This document shows positions 62,882-64,000 of a stretch of 64,000 nt of DNA, in pieces. The stretch is from Paragonimus skrjabini miyazakii (lineage: Eukaryota > Platyhelminthes > Trematoda > Plagiorchiida > Troglotrematidae). A model generated the notes under the pieces. That model was not told the origin of the DNA. It did not search any database and was given only the letters and a program-made list of their open reading frames with translations. Position 1 is the stretch's first letter. Each line of letters begins with the position of its first letter. A program made the translations under genes and the position numbers. The stretch lies in assembly GCA_014338405.1 (NCBI GenBank), contig JTDE01002924.1, forward strand, positions 1 to 64,000, read 5' to 3'.

Positions 62882-64000
62882 ACGTGGTGTAATAGACCAA
62901 TCAAGCCATCGTCAATTGATCGACCAGTAACCCAGTTTCTCTGTACTAGGTCCGATCGATATCTACCCTGTAAATCCCCTATATAACTTCACCGGCCTGA
63001 AGATTAATTACTAAAGCCATGTTCGTCTATATTATCTTTTTTCACATTATCGCAGTGGGAATATTTAAAGCATTGAAATCCAGTTGTAGACCATTACGTT
63101 TTCAGCTTTTGAAGGAAGTGAAGGGATCAATGACAGAAACATATAAAAATGTAGTTAGTTAACCCAAAAAATAACGGGACAAATTCCGTATCCAAAAATA
63201 TTTTCGGCTCTGGTAGGCGACCGAAAACCTTGCTTAACATTCTTTATCAAAACAATGTTTGGTTGCCTGTCTCTTACAAGAAATCACACATCGATACGAG
63301 CAATTATAGTAAACACGTAATTCGTCAGCGTAATCACTCACGATATCAGCTCTTACACCATCATGTTTTTGCTGTCACACGACACTGGATCGTGTGTAAG
63401 TGAGATAATGGTTGGCTGTGTAAACCTAAGTGTTCCAGGTCGCCGAGCTTGAACTTTTGTTTGTTAGTCGGCGTCGTCATCACTGGGCCATCTCATCGTC
63501 ATACTGAGCAAAATTTCAAAGTATCTTCGTTTGGGTACGTATCGAGCCTACGTAAGAAAACTAGCTTAAATCACAGGATGTGAACGACGAAGGTAACGTT
63601 CATGATCCAACTGCCCTGACGCTTATTTTTAAACGTAGGAGGTGCTACAACAGATGAGCCACCCGCATCTGATTTACATGAAAAGTCTAGGTTGTGTTTT
63701 CGTTCTAATCTCGCAAGCACTTTAGAAACTGGCACAGTGAAACGGTGGCAACACACGAACCGATGTCGTTTATTAACAACAAATCTACATTCTGGAACCA
63801 AATCTGTATTACAGTGTTGCAAACAGAAGTTCTAATTCCGCGAAAAAATAAACGTGCAGAGGTTTACAAATCCTACAAAAAAAAACCTTTTAGCGAGAAA
63901 AATGCCAATTTGCTTATTATTTGCAAGTTAAAATGATTAGTTATATATGAATCAGCCCATAGGATACTTGAACAAATCATGTCACCTGTTTTCTATGCAA
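62882..64000. other. Window end; nothing recognised
   Basis: AT-rich, short frames only. A CTGAAGA at 62997-63003 lacks a following GAAA and is not called a ribozyme. Confidence 0.45.

Noticed and set aside
62997..63025. CTGAAGA downstream of Penelope element 2 as a hammerhead
   Set aside because: The second core box is TAAA and no stem II forms; too degenerate to call.

Overview
The window looks like part of a flatworm genome, most likely a digenean trematode. Three things suggest this: one gene with a 44-nt first intron followed by multi-kilobase introns; a dense load of RTE-, CR1- and R2-like non-LTR retrotransposons and Penelope-like elements whose reading frames resemble fluke families; and tRNA-derived SINE-like repeats. 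Species cannot be fixed from the sequence alone. Two assembly gaps (31845-32194 and 48161-48969) are filled with N.

The only host gene I can support is on the + strand: an orthologue of SCYL2 (SCY1-like pseudokinase 2, also called CVAK104). It can be followed through 13 coding exons from the ATG at 16767 to the stop at 60244, giving about 852 residues against about 929 in human. All exon joins keep frame. Exons 1-5 encode a degenerate kinase fold, exons 6-11 a HEAT-repeat-type helical region, and exon 13 a low-complexity tail.

Layout. 1-780: hairpins, no gene. About 780-7230 (+): a decayed CR1/Jockey-type LINE (PHD-like finger, endonuclease, reverse transcriptase), split in its endonuclease by a 2.06-kb element (3046-5105) with about 245-bp terminal inverted repeats and a likely 8-bp target duplication. 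7.4-10.7 kb: a Penelope fragment, a tandem duplication, a diverged direct repeat, a tRNA-like SINE and a CR1 fragment. 10.7-16.45 kb: three RTE-type LINE copies (-, +, -), two of them forming an inverted pair. 16.76-60.24 kb: SCYL2, whose introns hold further RTE and CR1 pieces, an almost complete RTE copy (28.2-31.6 kb, -), an R2-type LINE with restriction-like endonuclease (about 31.9-35.2 kb, -), two SINE families, a Penelope element with a GIY-YIG domain (54.45-55.35 kb), and hammerhead-ribozyme-like motifs near 36.65 kb and 55.45 kb. 61.0-62.9 kb: a second, more decayed Penelope element.

No operons, rRNA genes or CRISPR arrays are seen. Most of the window is mobile-element sediment around one conserved membrane-trafficking gene. 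The most unusual observations are the TIR element nested in the LINE, the hammerhead-like cores, the 314-bp identical tract shared by two RTE copies 13 kb apart, and the 61-nt exon that restores the SCYL2 reading phase.
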